Shown one piece after another: positions 50,479 to 59,339 of a stretch of DNA of 64,000 nucleotides (its first letter is position 1; every line of letters begins with the position of its first letter). The position numbers and the translations under genes are program-made. Under the pieces are notes generated by a model. That model was not told where the DNA came from, searched no databases, and saw nothing but the letters and a program-made list of their open reading frames with translations. The DNA comes from Curtobacterium flaccumfaciens pv. betae. Its GTDB lineage: Bacteria > Actinomycetota > Actinomycetes > Actinomycetales > Microbacteriaceae. The stretch lies in contig NZ_JAPJDC010000001.1 in assembly GCF_026241855.1 (NCBI RefSeq), positions 496,001-560,000 on the forward strand, read 5' to 3'.

Positions 50479-50524
50479 ACGGACGCCAGGCCCGGTGTCA
50501 GCTGGCACCGGGCCTGGCGTCCGT
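50479..50524. repeat. Family-1 palindrome, copy 6 (terminator of the purA operon)
   Basis: Arms starting ACGGACGCCAGGCCCGGTG match over 22 of 23 positions with no true loop. A variant of the family (GGACGCC in place of GGACGGG). Confidence 0.8.
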
Positions 50525-50762
50525 CCGGGCGCGAGTGCGCCGCTCGGGACGCCGGTGTCTTCCCCCGACGCCGCCGAGCGCATGAGACGCCTCCGAATAC
50601 TGCGGCGTCTCGAGCACGACGGGGCGTCGAGCGATGACGACGGCGTGTTCATCACCCAGGCGAAGCACGGCCCGAACGGCTCTTGCATCCTTCGATGGAA
50701 CTCCCGCAGGTGCATCCCGAAGCCGGTCGTCCCCGAGCGCGCTGGTTCCTAGCGTCGTGTAC

Positions 50763-51737
50763 ATGACGAACACCACCGAAGTCCGGCCCACCGCCGGCAC
50801 CGCAGCCCGCGACCGAGGGGGTGTCCGCGGCCTCATCGCCCGGCACCCGCTCGTGTCCTTCTTCACCATGGCACTCGGCCTGAGCTGGCTCGCGTGGGTG
50901 CCGTACATCCTGTCGCCGCACGGCATGGGCGTCTGGGACATCCACTTCCCCGAGGTCCTGGGCAGCGCTCAGTTCACGGGCGTCCTGCCCGGGGCGCTCC
51001 TCGGCCCGCTGGGCAGCGCGTTCATCGTCACCGCGGTCGCCGACGGTCGCGCGGGGCTCCGCCGCTGGGTCGGACGGCTGTTCCGCTGGCGGGTCGCCTG
51101 GTACTGGTACGCGCTGGCGCTCGTCGTCGTGCCGGCCCTGATCGTCGTGTCCGCGCTGCCGTTCGCCGGTGGTGACGTGCGGGCCCCCTCGGCCCTGGCC
51201 TTCGCCATGCTCGTGCCCGGGCTGGTCATCCAGCTGTTCTCGACCGGCCTGAGCGAGGAGCCCGGCTGGCGCGACTTCGCCCTGCCCCGCCTGCAGCACC
51301 GCTTCGGGGGCCTGGGCGCCGCCGCGATCCTCGGCCCGATCTGGGCGCTCTGGCACATGCCGCTGTACTTCAGCGACTGGGGCGGCTGGCCGAACGCGCA
51401 CTGGAGCGAGCCCGTCGTGTTCGCCCTGTTCACCATCACCTTCAACGTCGTGATGATCCAGGTGTTCAACAAGACCCGCGAGAGCCTGCCCCTGGCCCTG
51501 CTGCTGCACGTCGGCGTGAACAACACGATCTCGACGCTCTTCCCCGAGATGTACCCGAGCATGACCGCCGGCACGCTGATGATCGGCCTGACCATCATGT
51601 CGACGATCGCCGCCGCGGTGCTCCTCGTCGCGACCCGTGGCCGCCTGGGCTACGACCCCGCCCGACGCGCCCTGCCCCTCGACGCACCGGTCCCCACCCA
51701 CGCCCGCCTCGTAGGATCCAACGATGGCACCCGCTGA
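50763..51737 (+). CDS. CPBP family intramembrane metalloprotease
   Basis: A 324-aa membrane protein with eight hydrophobic spans. CPBP motifs are GLSEEPGWRDFALP (EExxxR), IWALWHMPLYFSDWG (second His motif) and LHVGVNNTISTL (HxxxN). It opens a three-gene unit with a histidine kinase and regulator and overlaps the kinase by 14 nt, so it could process a signal peptide or the kinase itself (inference). TAGCGT lies 7 nt upstream of ATG 50763. Confidence 0.88.
   Translation: MTNTTEVRPTAGTAARDRGGVRGLIARHPLVSFFTMALGLSWLAWVPYILSPHGMGVWDIHFPEVLGSAQFTGVLPGALLGPLGSAFIVTAVADGRAGLRRWVGRLFRWRVAWYWYALALVVVPALIVVSALPFAGGDVRAPSALAFAMLVPGLVIQLFSTGLSEEPGWRDFALPRLQHRFGGLGAAAILGPIWALWHMPLYFSDWGGWPNAHWSEPVVFALFTITFNVVMIQVFNKTRESLPLALLLHVGVNNTISTLFPEMYPSMTAGTLMIGLTIMSTIAAAVLLVATRGRLGYDPARRALPLDAPVPTHARLVGSNDGTR
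51712..51723 (+). promoter_or_regulatory. Internal -10 box of the histidine kinase gene
   Basis: TAGGAT at 51712-51717 then 6 nt and the ATG at 51724, all inside the end of the CPBP gene. The kinase may thus have its own leaderless promoter. Confidence 0.4.
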
Positions 51738-53064
51738 GCACGACGCGCTGCGCGCACCGGCCGAGCCGGCAGCACAGCGCGCCCGCCGCGTCGACGTCGT
51801 CGTCGCCCTCGGCACGGCCGTCGTCGCCCTCGGGCTGCTGCTCGGCCTGCCGCCCCTGGACGCCCTCGAGCCCGACGGTGCCGCCCTGGCGCTGCGGGCG
51901 CCAGCACCGTTCACCCTGGCGTGGAGCGTCCTGGCCCTCGGCCTGCTGGTCCAGTCGGCCGCCCTGCTCGCCGCCCGTCGGGCACCGCGCACCGTGCTGA
52001 TCGTGGTCGCCGCCCTGCCGGTGGTGGTCGCGGCGCTCGCCCCGGAGTCGTTCGACGTGTTCGGCCTCACCGCACTGCCCGTGGTCGTCGCCGTCGTCCT
52101 CGCAGCACTCCGTGTCCCGCTGGCCCGCCTGTGGCCGACGCTCCTGGTCGCCGGGGCGCTCGTCGCCGCCGGCAGCGCGGTGCTGTCCGCCGTCGCCGGT
52201 GGTGCGTTCCGCGGTGACTTCTCGACGGGCCTGGCCGGCTCGCTCGGGCAGGGCGTGCTGCAGGCGATCGGTGCCGTCGGCCTGCCCCTGCTGGTCACCC
52301 TGCTGGTGCAGTCCCGCCGCGAGGTCCGCGTCGCCCGCACCGCCGAGGCCAGCGCTGTGAACCGTGAGCAGGACGCTCTGGTCGACGCCGCGGTGTCCCG
52401 CGAACGCGCCGCGATGGCCCGTGAGCTCCACGACATCGCCGCGCACCACCTGTCCGGCATCGCGCTGATGGCCGCCGTCATCGACCGGCAGATCGACGCG
52501 GACCCGGAGCGTGCCCACGAGGGTGCCCGCCAGGTCCGGGAGCAGAGCACCGCCGTGCTCGAGGACCTCCGCCGCCTGGTCGGCCTGCTCCGCGACGACG
52601 CCCCAGCCGAGCGCGCCGTCGAGACGGTCGCCGGCATCGTCGACCTGGCCGAACGCGCCCGGTTCCGCAGTGACGTCCGACTCGACGTGCTGCCGGGTGA
52701 CCGCCCGCTGGCCGACGGCGTCGGCCCGCTCGCGCAGCTCGCCGCCTACCGCACCGTCCAGGAGGCACTCGCCAACGCCGCCCTGCACGCCCCGTCCGCC
52801 CCGTGCACCGTCACCATCGACGACCGTGACGCGACCCGGGTGGTGATCCGGGTGGAGAACGCACCCGCCACCGTCCCGGCAGCGGGGACCTCTCCCTCGG
52901 GCGGCAACGGCCTGCGGGGGATGCGCGAGCGGGCGGACCTGGTCGGGGCGCGCCTCCAGACCGGCCCGACCGCGACCGGCGGATGGCTGGTGGAGCTGGC
53001 GCTCGGCCGGGAGGCACCTGCCGCACCCGCGCAGGCCGCCGACGGCACCGGGGTGGTCGCGTGA
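51724..53064 (+). CDS. Sensor histidine kinase (HisKA_3 / NarL-type)
   Basis: A 446-aa kinase with six hydrophobic spans in the first 210 residues and no clear extracytoplasmic sensor. The HisKA_3 dimer helix RERAAMARELHDIAAHHLSG has the phospho-His (His236). The HATPase_c domain has the N-box QEALANAALHA and G-box GGNGLRGMRERADLVGARL. It pairs with the LuxR-type regulator at 53061 (GTGA overlap). Membrane-embedded sensing is likely (inference from topology). Overlaps the CPBP gene by 14 nt. Confidence 0.9.
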   Translation: MAPAEHDALRAPAEPAAQRARRVDVVVALGTAVVALGLLLGLPPLDALEPDGAALALRAPAPFTLAWSVLALGLLVQSAALLAARRAPRTVLIVVAALPVVVAALAPESFDVFGLTALPVVVAVVLAALRVPLARLWPTLLVAGALVAAGSAVLSAVAGGAFRGDFSTGLAGSLGQGVLQAIGAVGLPLLVTLLVQSRREVRVARTAEASAVNREQDALVDAAVSRERAAMARELHDIAAHHLSGIALMAAVIDRQIDADPERAHEGARQVREQSTAVLEDLRRLVGLLRDDAPAERAVETVAGIVDLAERARFRSDVRLDVLPGDRPLADGVGPLAQLAAYRTVQEALANAALHAPSAPCTVTIDDRDATRVVIRVENAPATVPAAGTSPSGGNGLRGMRERADLVGARLQTGPTATGGWLVELALGREAPAAPAQAADGTGVVA

Positions 53065-53732
53065 TCCGCGTGCTGGTCGCGGACGACCAGCCCCTGGTCC
53101 GCGCCGGGGTGTCCGCGCTCCTCGGCGCGGAGCCGGACATCGAGGTGGTCGGCGTGGCCGCCGACGGCGGCGAGGCGCTCGCGCTGGCGCGCGAGACGCG
53201 ACCCGACGTCGCCTGCCTGGACATCCGGATGCCGGTGATGAACGGCATCGAGCTCGCCCGGATCTTCTGCGCTCCGGACGCCGATCCGGCGATCCCCGCG
53301 CTCATGCTGACGACGTTCGACCTGGACGACTACGTGTTCGGGGCGCTCGAGGCCGGTGCGTCCGGGTTCCTGCTCAAGGACGCCGAGCCGGACACCATCG
53401 TCGACGCCGTGCGACAGGTCGCCGCCGGCAACGGCACGCTCGACCAGGCGCTGACCCGGCGGGTGCTGCGGGAGTTCGTGTCACGGCGGAGCCTGCAGCC
53501 GGTCTCCGGCGACCGGGCCGACGGCGTGCTGACCGCCCGCGAGCGCGAGGTGCTCCTGCTGCTGGCACAGGGGATGTCGAACGAGGAGATCGCCGCTGCG
53601 CTCGTGCTCGAGGTGTCGACCGTCAAGTCGCACCTGGCGCGGATGCTGCCGAAGCTCGGGGTGCGATCGCGGCTGCAGGCCGTGGTGTGGGCGTACCAGA
53701 ACCGGATCGTGACGGTGCCGGACCAGCCGTAG
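53061..53732 (+). CDS. LuxR/NarL family response regulator
   Basis: A 223-aa regulator from GTG 53061. Receiver domain with ADDQ, CLDIRMPVMNG (phospho-Asp54), TTFDLDDYVFGAL and KDAEPDTI, and the NarL-type DNA-binding domain LTAREREVLLLLAQGMSNEEIAAALVLEVSTVKSHLARMLPKLG. It is the partner of the kinase that ends inside its start codon. The target is probably the adjacent CPBP gene and its own operon (inference). The next gene has a separate promoter. Confidence 0.92.
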   Translation: MIRVLVADDQPLVRAGVSALLGAEPDIEVVGVAADGGEALALARETRPDVACLDIRMPVMNGIELARIFCAPDADPAIPALMLTTFDLDDYVFGALEAGASGFLLKDAEPDTIVDAVRQVAAGNGTLDQALTRRVLREFVSRRSLQPVSGDRADGVLTAREREVLLLLAQGMSNEEIAAALVLEVSTVKSHLARMLPKLGVRSRLQAVVWAYQNRIVTVPDQP

Positions 53733-53743
53733 GGGCTGTCCGG

Positions 53744-53759
53744 GGAACGCACGTTCCCG
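53744..53759. promoter_or_regulatory. Small palindrome upstream of the TetR gene
   Basis: GGGAACGCACGTTCCC, 7-bp perfect arms with a 2-nt centre, 45 bp before the TetR ATG. It could be the operator of that regulator, or a weak terminator for the response-regulator gene, whose stop is 11 bp upstream. Confidence 0.4.
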
Positions 53760-53804
53760 TTCGGGGGACTGTGCACGGTCACTCCGGGCTGGTGCAGTGT
53801 ATGC

Positions 53805-54443
53805 ATGCACATCGAAACGCCGCCGGTCATCACCTCCGACGACACCTCCCTGCGGGGTGAGGTCATCCACGGGATGATCACGGCGTTGCGTTCCCGTCCG
53901 CTGCACGAGGTGACCCCCGAGGTCGTCGCGGCTGCGGCCGGTGTGGACACCGAGGTCGTCGCCCGGACGTTCCCGAGCTGGGACGGTCTGCTGCTCGCGA
54001 CCATCGACCGGTGGAACGAGGAGCGCACCGTCCCGCTCATGCCCCTGGCCGAGCAGCACGGCACCATCCGGTTCCTGCGCGCGATCGTCACCGCGAACGT
54101 GGCCGACCCGTCGCTCATGCGGTTCCTGACGGCGACGCTGAACATCGCGGCGTCGCCCGAGCACCCGCTCGCGCCGATGCTGCACGTCCGGTGGCGACGG
54201 TTCCACGCCTTCGTGCAGCACGCCCTGGAGCGCGACGTCCTGCTCGGCCGGGAGCCGGGCACGATGGAGCCGGCGCGCGGTTCGGAGCAGCTGCTCGCGA
54301 CCTACGAGGGACTGCAGCTGCAGTCCATGGTGCGGCCGGAGATGGACCTGCTCGAGGCCTTCGACCGTGCCGTGACGCGCCTGCGCGAGGGCTGGTCCCG
54401 CGCGTACGTGCCGCCCCTCTGGGACCTCGACCGGGTCGGTTGA
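53805..54443 (+). CDS. TetR family transcriptional regulator
   Basis: A 212-aa regulator with a divergent N-terminal helix-turn-helix (RGEVIHGMITALRSRPLHEVTPEVVAAAAGVDTEVVARTFPSWDGLLLATI) and a helical C-terminal domain (VADPSLMRFLTATLNIAASPEHPLAPMLHVRWRRFH). The recognition helix is less clear than in the other two TetR genes. Its targets are not apparent. A palindrome upstream is a candidate autoregulatory site. Two small hairpins (54483-54498 and 54503-54521) follow its stop. Confidence 0.75.
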   Translation: MHIETPPVITSDDTSLRGEVIHGMITALRSRPLHEVTPEVVAAAAGVDTEVVARTFPSWDGLLLATIDRWNEERTVPLMPLAEQHGTIRFLRAIVTANVADPSLMRFLTATLNIAASPEHPLAPMLHVRWRRFHAFVQHALERDVLLGREPGTMEPARGSEQLLATYEGLQLQSMVRPEMDLLEAFDRAVTRLREGWSRAYVPPLWDLDRVG

Positions 54444-54482
54444 CCCTCCGGGTGGCCCGTCGGGCCGCCCCCAACAGACCGA

Positions 54483-54521
54483 GGACGCTAGGGCGTCCGA
54501 GGGCAGACGCTCACCGTCTGC
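54483..54521. terminator. Two short hairpins after the TetR gene
   Basis: GGACGCTAGGGCGTCC and then GCAGACGCTCACCGTCTGC (7-bp arms), close together 40 bp after the stop. They are the best terminator candidates between the TetR gene and the convergent PP2C gene. Confidence 0.45.
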
Positions 54522-54577
54522 ACGCGTCGCCGCACGATTCGGGTTCGAGCGGCGGCGCGTACCAATCCCGGCAGGCC

Positions 54578-54688
54578 GGCGTTCGTTCAGCGCCGCCGGT
54601 CGCCGTGCGCTCGTTCCGGGCCGTCCGTGGGCGTGCGTTCGTTCCGCGCCGTCGGTCGCCGTGCACTCGTTCTGCGCCGTCAGTCGGC
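54578..54688. repeat. 28-bp imperfect tandem repeat ending in the PP2C stop codon
   Basis: Four units of 27-28 bp (from 54578, 54605, 54633 and 54661; consensus GTGCGTTCGTTCCGCGCCGT plus 8 nt) occupy the end of the 236-bp gap, and the last unit contains the minus-strand stop of the phosphatase (from 54680). Confidence 0.75.
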
Positions 54689-55963
54689 GTGCATCGCGAG
54701 CGGTCGCTCCGTGTCCACCTCGACGGGCTGCCGGCGGATGGCGATCACCGTGACGTCGTCGTCGTGCGGCACCTCGTCGGCGCGGGCCGAGAGCGCGAGG
54801 ACGACCGCGTGCGGGTCGCGGCCGGCGCGGGCGATGGCGGCGACGGACTCGATCGTGTCGTCGAGGTCGTCGTACAGGTCGAGCACGCCGTCGCTGAACG
54901 AGACGAGCAGGTCACCCGGTTCGAGGGCACCCTGGGTCGTCGCCCACTCCTCGCGGATGCCGAGCCCGAGCGGCATGTCGCCCGACCGGAGCCGGTCGAC
55001 GTGCCCGTCGGCGCGCAGGACGAAGCTCAGCCCGTGCCCGGCGTCGGCCCACTGGAGGCTGCCGTCGTCGGAGATCCGGGCGTGGAACAGTGTGGTGAAG
55101 GCGAGGTCGGGCCCGACACCTTCGGCGGTCAGCCCGTCGGAGGCCCGCTTCAGTGCCTCGCCGGGGTCCTCGACGGTCCGGGCGCTGCGCAGGGTCGCGC
55201 GCACCGCGGCCGCGATCAGCCCCGCGCCGACGCCCTTGCCCATGACGTCACCGAGGCTCACCGCCACGCCGGTCGGCGTCGGGTACCAGTCGAAGAAGTC
55301 GCCACCGACGCTCCGGGCCGGCAGGCAGGCACCGGCGACGACGACGTCCTCGGTGATGCGGCCGGTCGTCGTCGGGAGCAGGGACCGCTGCACCGCCGCT
55401 GCCCGGTCGATCTCGGCGCGGACCTTGCCCTCGCGCGCTTCGGCCGACCGCAGGTTCAGGCGCGAGCGACGGGAGAGCTCGTGCACGACGACGGCGACGG
55501 TGCCGAACACGACGACGAGGATGCCCAGGCGGACGAGTTCACTCGCGCCGGGCGCGTCGGACGGGGTCAGGACGTAGGGCGCGAGGATCACGAGCACGAT
55601 GCCCGCGATCGCGAAGAGCACGGTGCGACGGCCCTCGAGCGACGCCCACCAGACCACCGGGAGCACCACGATCGCGGTGAACAGCGAGGAGCCGGAGCCC
55701 GTCCCGGTACGCAGCAGTGCGATCGTCAGGAAGTCGACGGTGAGCAGGACCGGCACCACCCAGGCCGCGCTGCGCACGAGCGTGGGGATCGCGCTCATCA
55801 GCGTCGCGACCACCACGCCGACCACGCTCGCGACGAACAGGTGGTGCTGGGTGATCGCCAGCGTCGGCATCACGACGCTCAGGAACGCCGACAGCGCCAA
55901 CAGGCCGCTGATCGGAGCCTGACGGACGAGAGGGTTGTCGACGATGCTGGTTGGGCGAGTCAT
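54680..55963 (-). CDS. PP2C/SpoIIE-type serine phosphatase with membrane N-terminus
   Basis: A 427-aa protein with five or six N-terminal spans (residues 15-160), a short linker helix (EIDRAAAVQRSLLPTTTG) and a PPM/SpoIIE phosphatase domain: RSVGGDFFDWYPT, SLGDVMGKGVGAGL, YLWADAGH-like LQWADAGHG and the late DDDVTVIAIR. Metal-binding Asp residues are intact. Relatives (RsbU-like) dephosphorylate an anti-sigma antagonist and switch on stress sigma factors, but no such partner genes are near. The stop is inside a 28-bp tandem repeat. Confidence 0.88.
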   Translation of the reverse strand: MTRPTSIVDNPLVRQAPISGLLALSAFLSVVMPTLAITQHHLFVASVVGVVVATLMSAIPTLVRSAAWVVPVLLTVDFLTIALLRTGTGSGSSLFTAIVVLPVVWWASLEGRRTVLFAIAGIVLVILAPYVLTPSDAPGASELVRLGILVVVFGTVAVVVHELSRRSRLNLRSAEAREGKVRAEIDRAAAVQRSLLPTTTGRITEDVVVAGACLPARSVGGDFFDWYPTPTGVAVSLGDVMGKGVGAGLIAAAVRATLRSARTVEDPGEALKRASDGLTAEGVGPDLAFTTLFHARISDDGSLQWADAGHGLSFVLRADGHVDRLRSGDMPLGLGIREEWATTQGALEPGDLLVSFSDGVLDLYDDLDDTIESVAAIARAGRDPHAVVLALSARADEVPHDDDVTVIAIRRQPVEVDTERPLAMHAD

Positions 55964-56037
55964 GCTCAGTGCAGGTTAGTGGTCCGGGCTGCTGAGCGAC
56001 CGCCCCTGACCCCATCTGGGGACGCAGCCCTGGCCGC

Positions 56038-56760
56038 TCAGCGCGGCCAGGTGGCGACGACCGCGACCGTGTTGAACAGCACGTGCGCCAGGATCGCGCC
56101 GCCGATGCGGTCGGTCATCGCGACGAGCGTGCCGGTGAGCAGGCCGAGCAGGAACGTCGTCACGAACACCTGGAACCCGCCGAGCGACGTGCCACCCGCA
56201 CCGAGCAGCAGGTGCAGCAGCGCGAACAGGAGCGCCGTGACCAGCACCGCGAGGAACCGGGTGCGGGGCGTGAGCTCGGCGGCGAGCCGGCGCTGGAACA
56301 GCCCGCGGAACACAACTTCTTCGAGCACCGGGCTGACGACGACGATGCCGATCGCCGACACGAGCAGCAGCCCGACGTCGGGCGTGCCGAGCGTCGGTGC
56401 CGGGACGAGCCCGGTCGACCCCGTGAACGCGATCGACAGGAACACGTCCACCGCGCGGCACACGATCACGATGCCGATCGCGAAGACCACGATCCCCAGG
56501 TCGAGCCGCAGCCGCGACACCATCGCCGAACGCGGGGTCCGACGGAGCACCACGGCGGCCGCGACGACGAGCGGCACCCACACGGCGGCGTCCGCGGCGA
56601 GCACCTGCAGGACCGGCGAGGGGATGCCCCCAGTCCGGGTGACCTGTCCGACGATCCGGGTCAGGATCACGGCGACGCCGAGTGCGACCAGGATGACGAT
56701 GAGGTCGCGCTGTCGCCGCACGCTGGGCTCGGTGGTGGTCTGGGCCGGCTCGGAGCGCAT
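56038..56760 (-). CDS. CPBP family intramembrane metalloprotease
   Basis: A 240-aa protein with eight spans and CPBP motifs VLEEVVFRGLFQRRL (EExxxR), LLFALLHLLLGAG (FxxxH) and AILAHVLFNTVAV (HxxxN). It has the usual short length of the ABI group. TACGGT lies 6 nt upstream of the ATG on the minus strand. It lies divergent from the exopolysaccharide operon, with 152 bp of shared upstream DNA. Confidence 0.85.
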   Translation of the reverse strand: MRSEPAQTTTEPSVRRQRDLIVILVALGVAVILTRIVGQVTRTGGIPSPVLQVLAADAAVWVPLVVAAAVVLRRTPRSAMVSRLRLDLGIVVFAIGIVIVCRAVDVFLSIAFTGSTGLVPAPTLGTPDVGLLLVSAIGIVVVSPVLEEVVFRGLFQRRLAAELTPRTRFLAVLVTALLFALLHLLLGAGGTSLGGFQVFVTTFLLGLLTGTLVAMTDRIGGAILAHVLFNTVAVVATWPR

Positions 56761-56766
56761 GGGGCC

Positions 56767-56772
56767 ACCGTA
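56767..56772 (-). promoter_or_regulatory. -10 box of the CPBP gene at 56760
   Basis: TACGGT on the minus strand, 6 nt before the ATG. The exopolysaccharide promoter on the other side could not be assigned with confidence. A small GAGCA-TGCTC dyad lies near 56810. Confidence 0.35.
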
Positions 56773-56912
56773 GAGGACACCGCGCGCCGGATGGCGACTT
56801 CCCCCGAGCAGTGCTCGTTCCTGTGGCACTATTTGTATGCCGTGCGCTGGGAGTACCCCGGCGTGCCTGTGTCGGGACCACGGGGACGGCCATGATCGGG
56901 GAAGGCAAAGGC

Positions 56913-58364
56913 GTGGAACTCCGCGACTACATCACGGTGCTCCGCAAGGGATGGGTGCTGATCGTCGTACTCGCCCTGGTGGGAGTGGCCGCAGCCGCAG
57001 GGTTCTCCCTGCTGAAGAAGCCGGTCTACTCGGCATCGGCGCAGGTCTTCGTCTCCACGGAGACGTCCGGCAGCGCCAGCGACCTGGCCCAGGGCAACAC
57101 GTTCACCCAGCAGCGGGTGCTGACGTACTCGAACCTGGTGTCGACGCCGATCGTGCTGCTGCCGGTCATCTCGTCGCTCAAGCTCGACATGAACGCGGAC
57201 CAGCTCGCGACCATGGTGTCGGCGACGGCGCCGACGAGCACCACCCTCATCGCCATCTCGGTCGAGGGCACCGATCCGGTGCAGGCCGCGAACATCGCGA
57301 ACGCGACCTCGCAGAGCCTGACGAACGTCGTGCAGGACATCGAGGCCACGGACGCGAGCGGCAAGAGCACGGTCAAGCTCACCCGCGTGAAGCAGGCCGA
57401 CGTTCCGAGCACGCCGGTCAGCCCGAACGTCCCCGTCAACGTCGCGCTCGGGCTGCTCGTCGGGCTCGCCCTCGGTGTCGGCATCGCCGTCCTGCGACAG
57501 ACCCTGGACAACCGGATCCGCACCGAGCTCGACGTCGAGAAGATCAGCGACAAGCCGGTCGTCGGCGGGATCGCCTTCGACGCCAAGGCCGCCGAGCGCC
57601 CGCTCATCGTGCAGGTGGACCCGCGCAGCCCCCGCGCCGAGTCGTTCCGCACGCTCCGCACCAACCTGCAGTTCCTGGACATCGGCACCGGTGCCCGCAC
57701 CTTCGTCATGACGTCGTCGATGCAGTCCGAGGGCAAGAGCACCACCGTCGCGAACCTGGCGATCGCCCTGGACAGCGCCGGGTTCCGCGTCATCCTGATC
57801 GACGCCGACCTGCGCCGCCCCCGCGTCGCCGAGTACATGGACGTCGAGAGCAACGCCGGTCTGACCGACGTGCTGATCGGCCGCGCCGACCTGGAGGACG
57901 TGGCCCACCCGTGGGGACGCGGCAAGCTCGTCATCCTGCCCGCCGGTCAGATCCCGCCGAACCCGTCCGAGCTGCTCGGCTCGCGCGCGATGCAGGACCT
58001 GATCGACCTGCTCGAGCAGCAGTTCGACTACGTCCTGTTCGACGCCCCGCCGCTGCTGCCCGTCACCGACGCGGCGATCCTGGCCAAGAAGGCCTCCGGC
58101 GCGATCGTCGCGGTCGCCTCGGGGCAGACGCTGAAGGGCCAGCTCGCCGCGGCCGTCGCCACCCTCGAGAACGTCGGCGCCCCGGTCTCCGGCTTCGTCC
58201 TGACGAAGATGCCGCTGAAGGGCCCGGGCGCCTACGGCCACGGCCGCTACGGCTACGGCTACAGCTACGGCCACGACGAGGACGACAACACCGTGACCAC
58301 GTCGACACACCCGCCGAAGCGTGCCGGCAAGAAGCTGGGCGTGCTCCGCCGCGCCGGACGCTGA
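56913..58364 (+). CDS. Wzc-type polysaccharide co-polymerase and BY tyrosine kinase
   Basis: A 483-aa protein (MELRDYITVLRKGWVLIVV) fusing a Wzz chain-length domain (two spans near 15-35 and 175-195) to a cytoplasmic BY-kinase. Kinase motifs are Walker A SSMQSEGKSTT, Walker A' VILIDADLRRP and Walker B YVLFDAPPLLP. The C-terminus has a Tyr/Gly cluster (YGYGYSYGH) as the autophosphorylation tail. It controls exopolysaccharide length and export. GTG 56913 is preferred for homology and its GGGAAGG site, while an ATG at 56892 would add 7 residues. First gene of the EPS operon. Confidence 0.9.
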   Translation: MELRDYITVLRKGWVLIVVLALVGVAAAAGFSLLKKPVYSASAQVFVSTETSGSASDLAQGNTFTQQRVLTYSNLVSTPIVLLPVISSLKLDMNADQLATMVSATAPTSTTLIAISVEGTDPVQAANIANATSQSLTNVVQDIEATDASGKSTVKLTRVKQADVPSTPVSPNVPVNVALGLLVGLALGVGIAVLRQTLDNRIRTELDVEKISDKPVVGGIAFDAKAAERPLIVQVDPRSPRAESFRTLRTNLQFLDIGTGARTFVMTSSMQSEGKSTTVANLAIALDSAGFRVILIDADLRRPRVAEYMDVESNAGLTDVLIGRADLEDVAHPWGRGKLVILPAGQIPPNPSELLGSRAMQDLIDLLEQQFDYVLFDAPPLLPVTDAAILAKKASGAIVAVASGQTLKGQLAAAVATLENVGAPVSGFVLTKMPLKGPGAYGHGRYGYGYSYGHDEDDNTVTTSTHPPKRAGKKLGVLRRAGR

Positions 58365-58378
58365 ACGGGGCCGATCAG

Positions 58379-59326
58379 ATGAAGAATCGCCGGGGGACCC
58401 GAAGCCTCGGCCGCGCACTGCCCCGGACCACGTTCATCCTGGTGGCCGTCGTGGTGGTGGCGCTGATCGTCGTCGACGTGGTGCTCGTCGCGCTCGCCCT
58501 GGGCCGCACTGCGCCCGAACAGAACGGACCGGCAGGTCCGATCCCGACCTTCTCGCAGGCACCGGATTCGAGCGAGACACCGAAGCCGAGTGCGTCTGCG
58601 GACGCAGACGCCACTGCGACCAAGCAGCAGGGTCGCCGCCTGTTGGCAGCGGTCGACGGCCAGGAGGCGTGGCGCGCGTCCGGTGGGTCGTGCGGCGGCC
58701 CGCGGCCGGTGCTGGAACACTCCGTGGACGGCGGGGCGACGTGGGTCCCGGTGGGACTCGGGACGGATGTCGGAGCGCTCATGGCGATCCGGGCCTCCAG
58801 TGCGGAGCTCTCGATCCTGGCAGGTGTCGGCGACGACTGCACCACGACGGCGCGGACCAGCGCCGACGCCGGCGTGACGTGGGAAGCCGGGGCGCCCGGC
58901 GCCGCCGGTGCCGGCATCAGCGCCGACGGCGTGGTGCTCTCGAAGGGGACCGTCCAGGCGCCGTGCGCCGACCCGATCGAGGCGTTCCAGGGGCAGCAGA
59001 CCGCGGTCGTCATCTGCGACGGCCAACTCGAGTGGCGCACCGGTGAGGAAGCCTGGGTCGACGTGCCGATGGGTGGCGTGCGCTCGATCGCCGTCGACGG
59101 CAGCGACTACACGCTGGCCCGCGTGGGGGTCGCGTCGTGCGACGGCGTGCAGCTCGTGACGATGCCCGCCGCCGGGGTGACGCCGAGCACCCCCGTCACG
59201 CCTGTCGGTTGCGCTGACGGCGCGGACACGGACAACACCGTCACCATCGACCGCGCCGGCCAGGACGTGTGGCTGTGGGACGGCACGACCGTGCGGGTCT
59301 CGTCGGACGGCGGGGCGACGTGGTGA
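58379..59326 (+). CDS. Membrane-anchored Asp-box (BNR-like) beta-propeller protein of the EPS operon
   Basis: A 315-aa protein with an N-terminal anchor (FILVAVVVVALIVVDVVLVALAL), a Pro/Ser linker and an extracytoplasmic domain with three Asp-boxes (SxDxGxTW): HSVDGGATWVPVG, TSADAGVTWEAG and SSDGGATW at the very end. Such motifs occur in sialidases and other propellers but are also purely structural. No sialidase catalytic residues are evident. It lies 15 nt after the BY-kinase gene and 14 nt before the priming transferase, so an EPS role is likely. Confidence 0.7.
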   Translation: MKNRRGTRSLGRALPRTTFILVAVVVVALIVVDVVLVALALGRTAPEQNGPAGPIPTFSQAPDSSETPKPSASADADATATKQQGRRLLAAVDGQEAWRASGGSCGGPRPVLEHSVDGGATWVPVGLGTDVGALMAIRASSAELSILAGVGDDCTTTARTSADAGVTWEAGAPGAAGAGISADGVVLSKGTVQAPCADPIEAFQGQQTAVVICDGQLEWRTGEEAWVDVPMGGVRSIAVDGSDYTLARVGVASCDGVQLVTMPAAGVTPSTPVTPVGCADGADTDNTVTIDRAGQDVWLWDGTTVRVSSDGGATW

Positions 59327-59339
59327 CCGGGGCGTCCTC

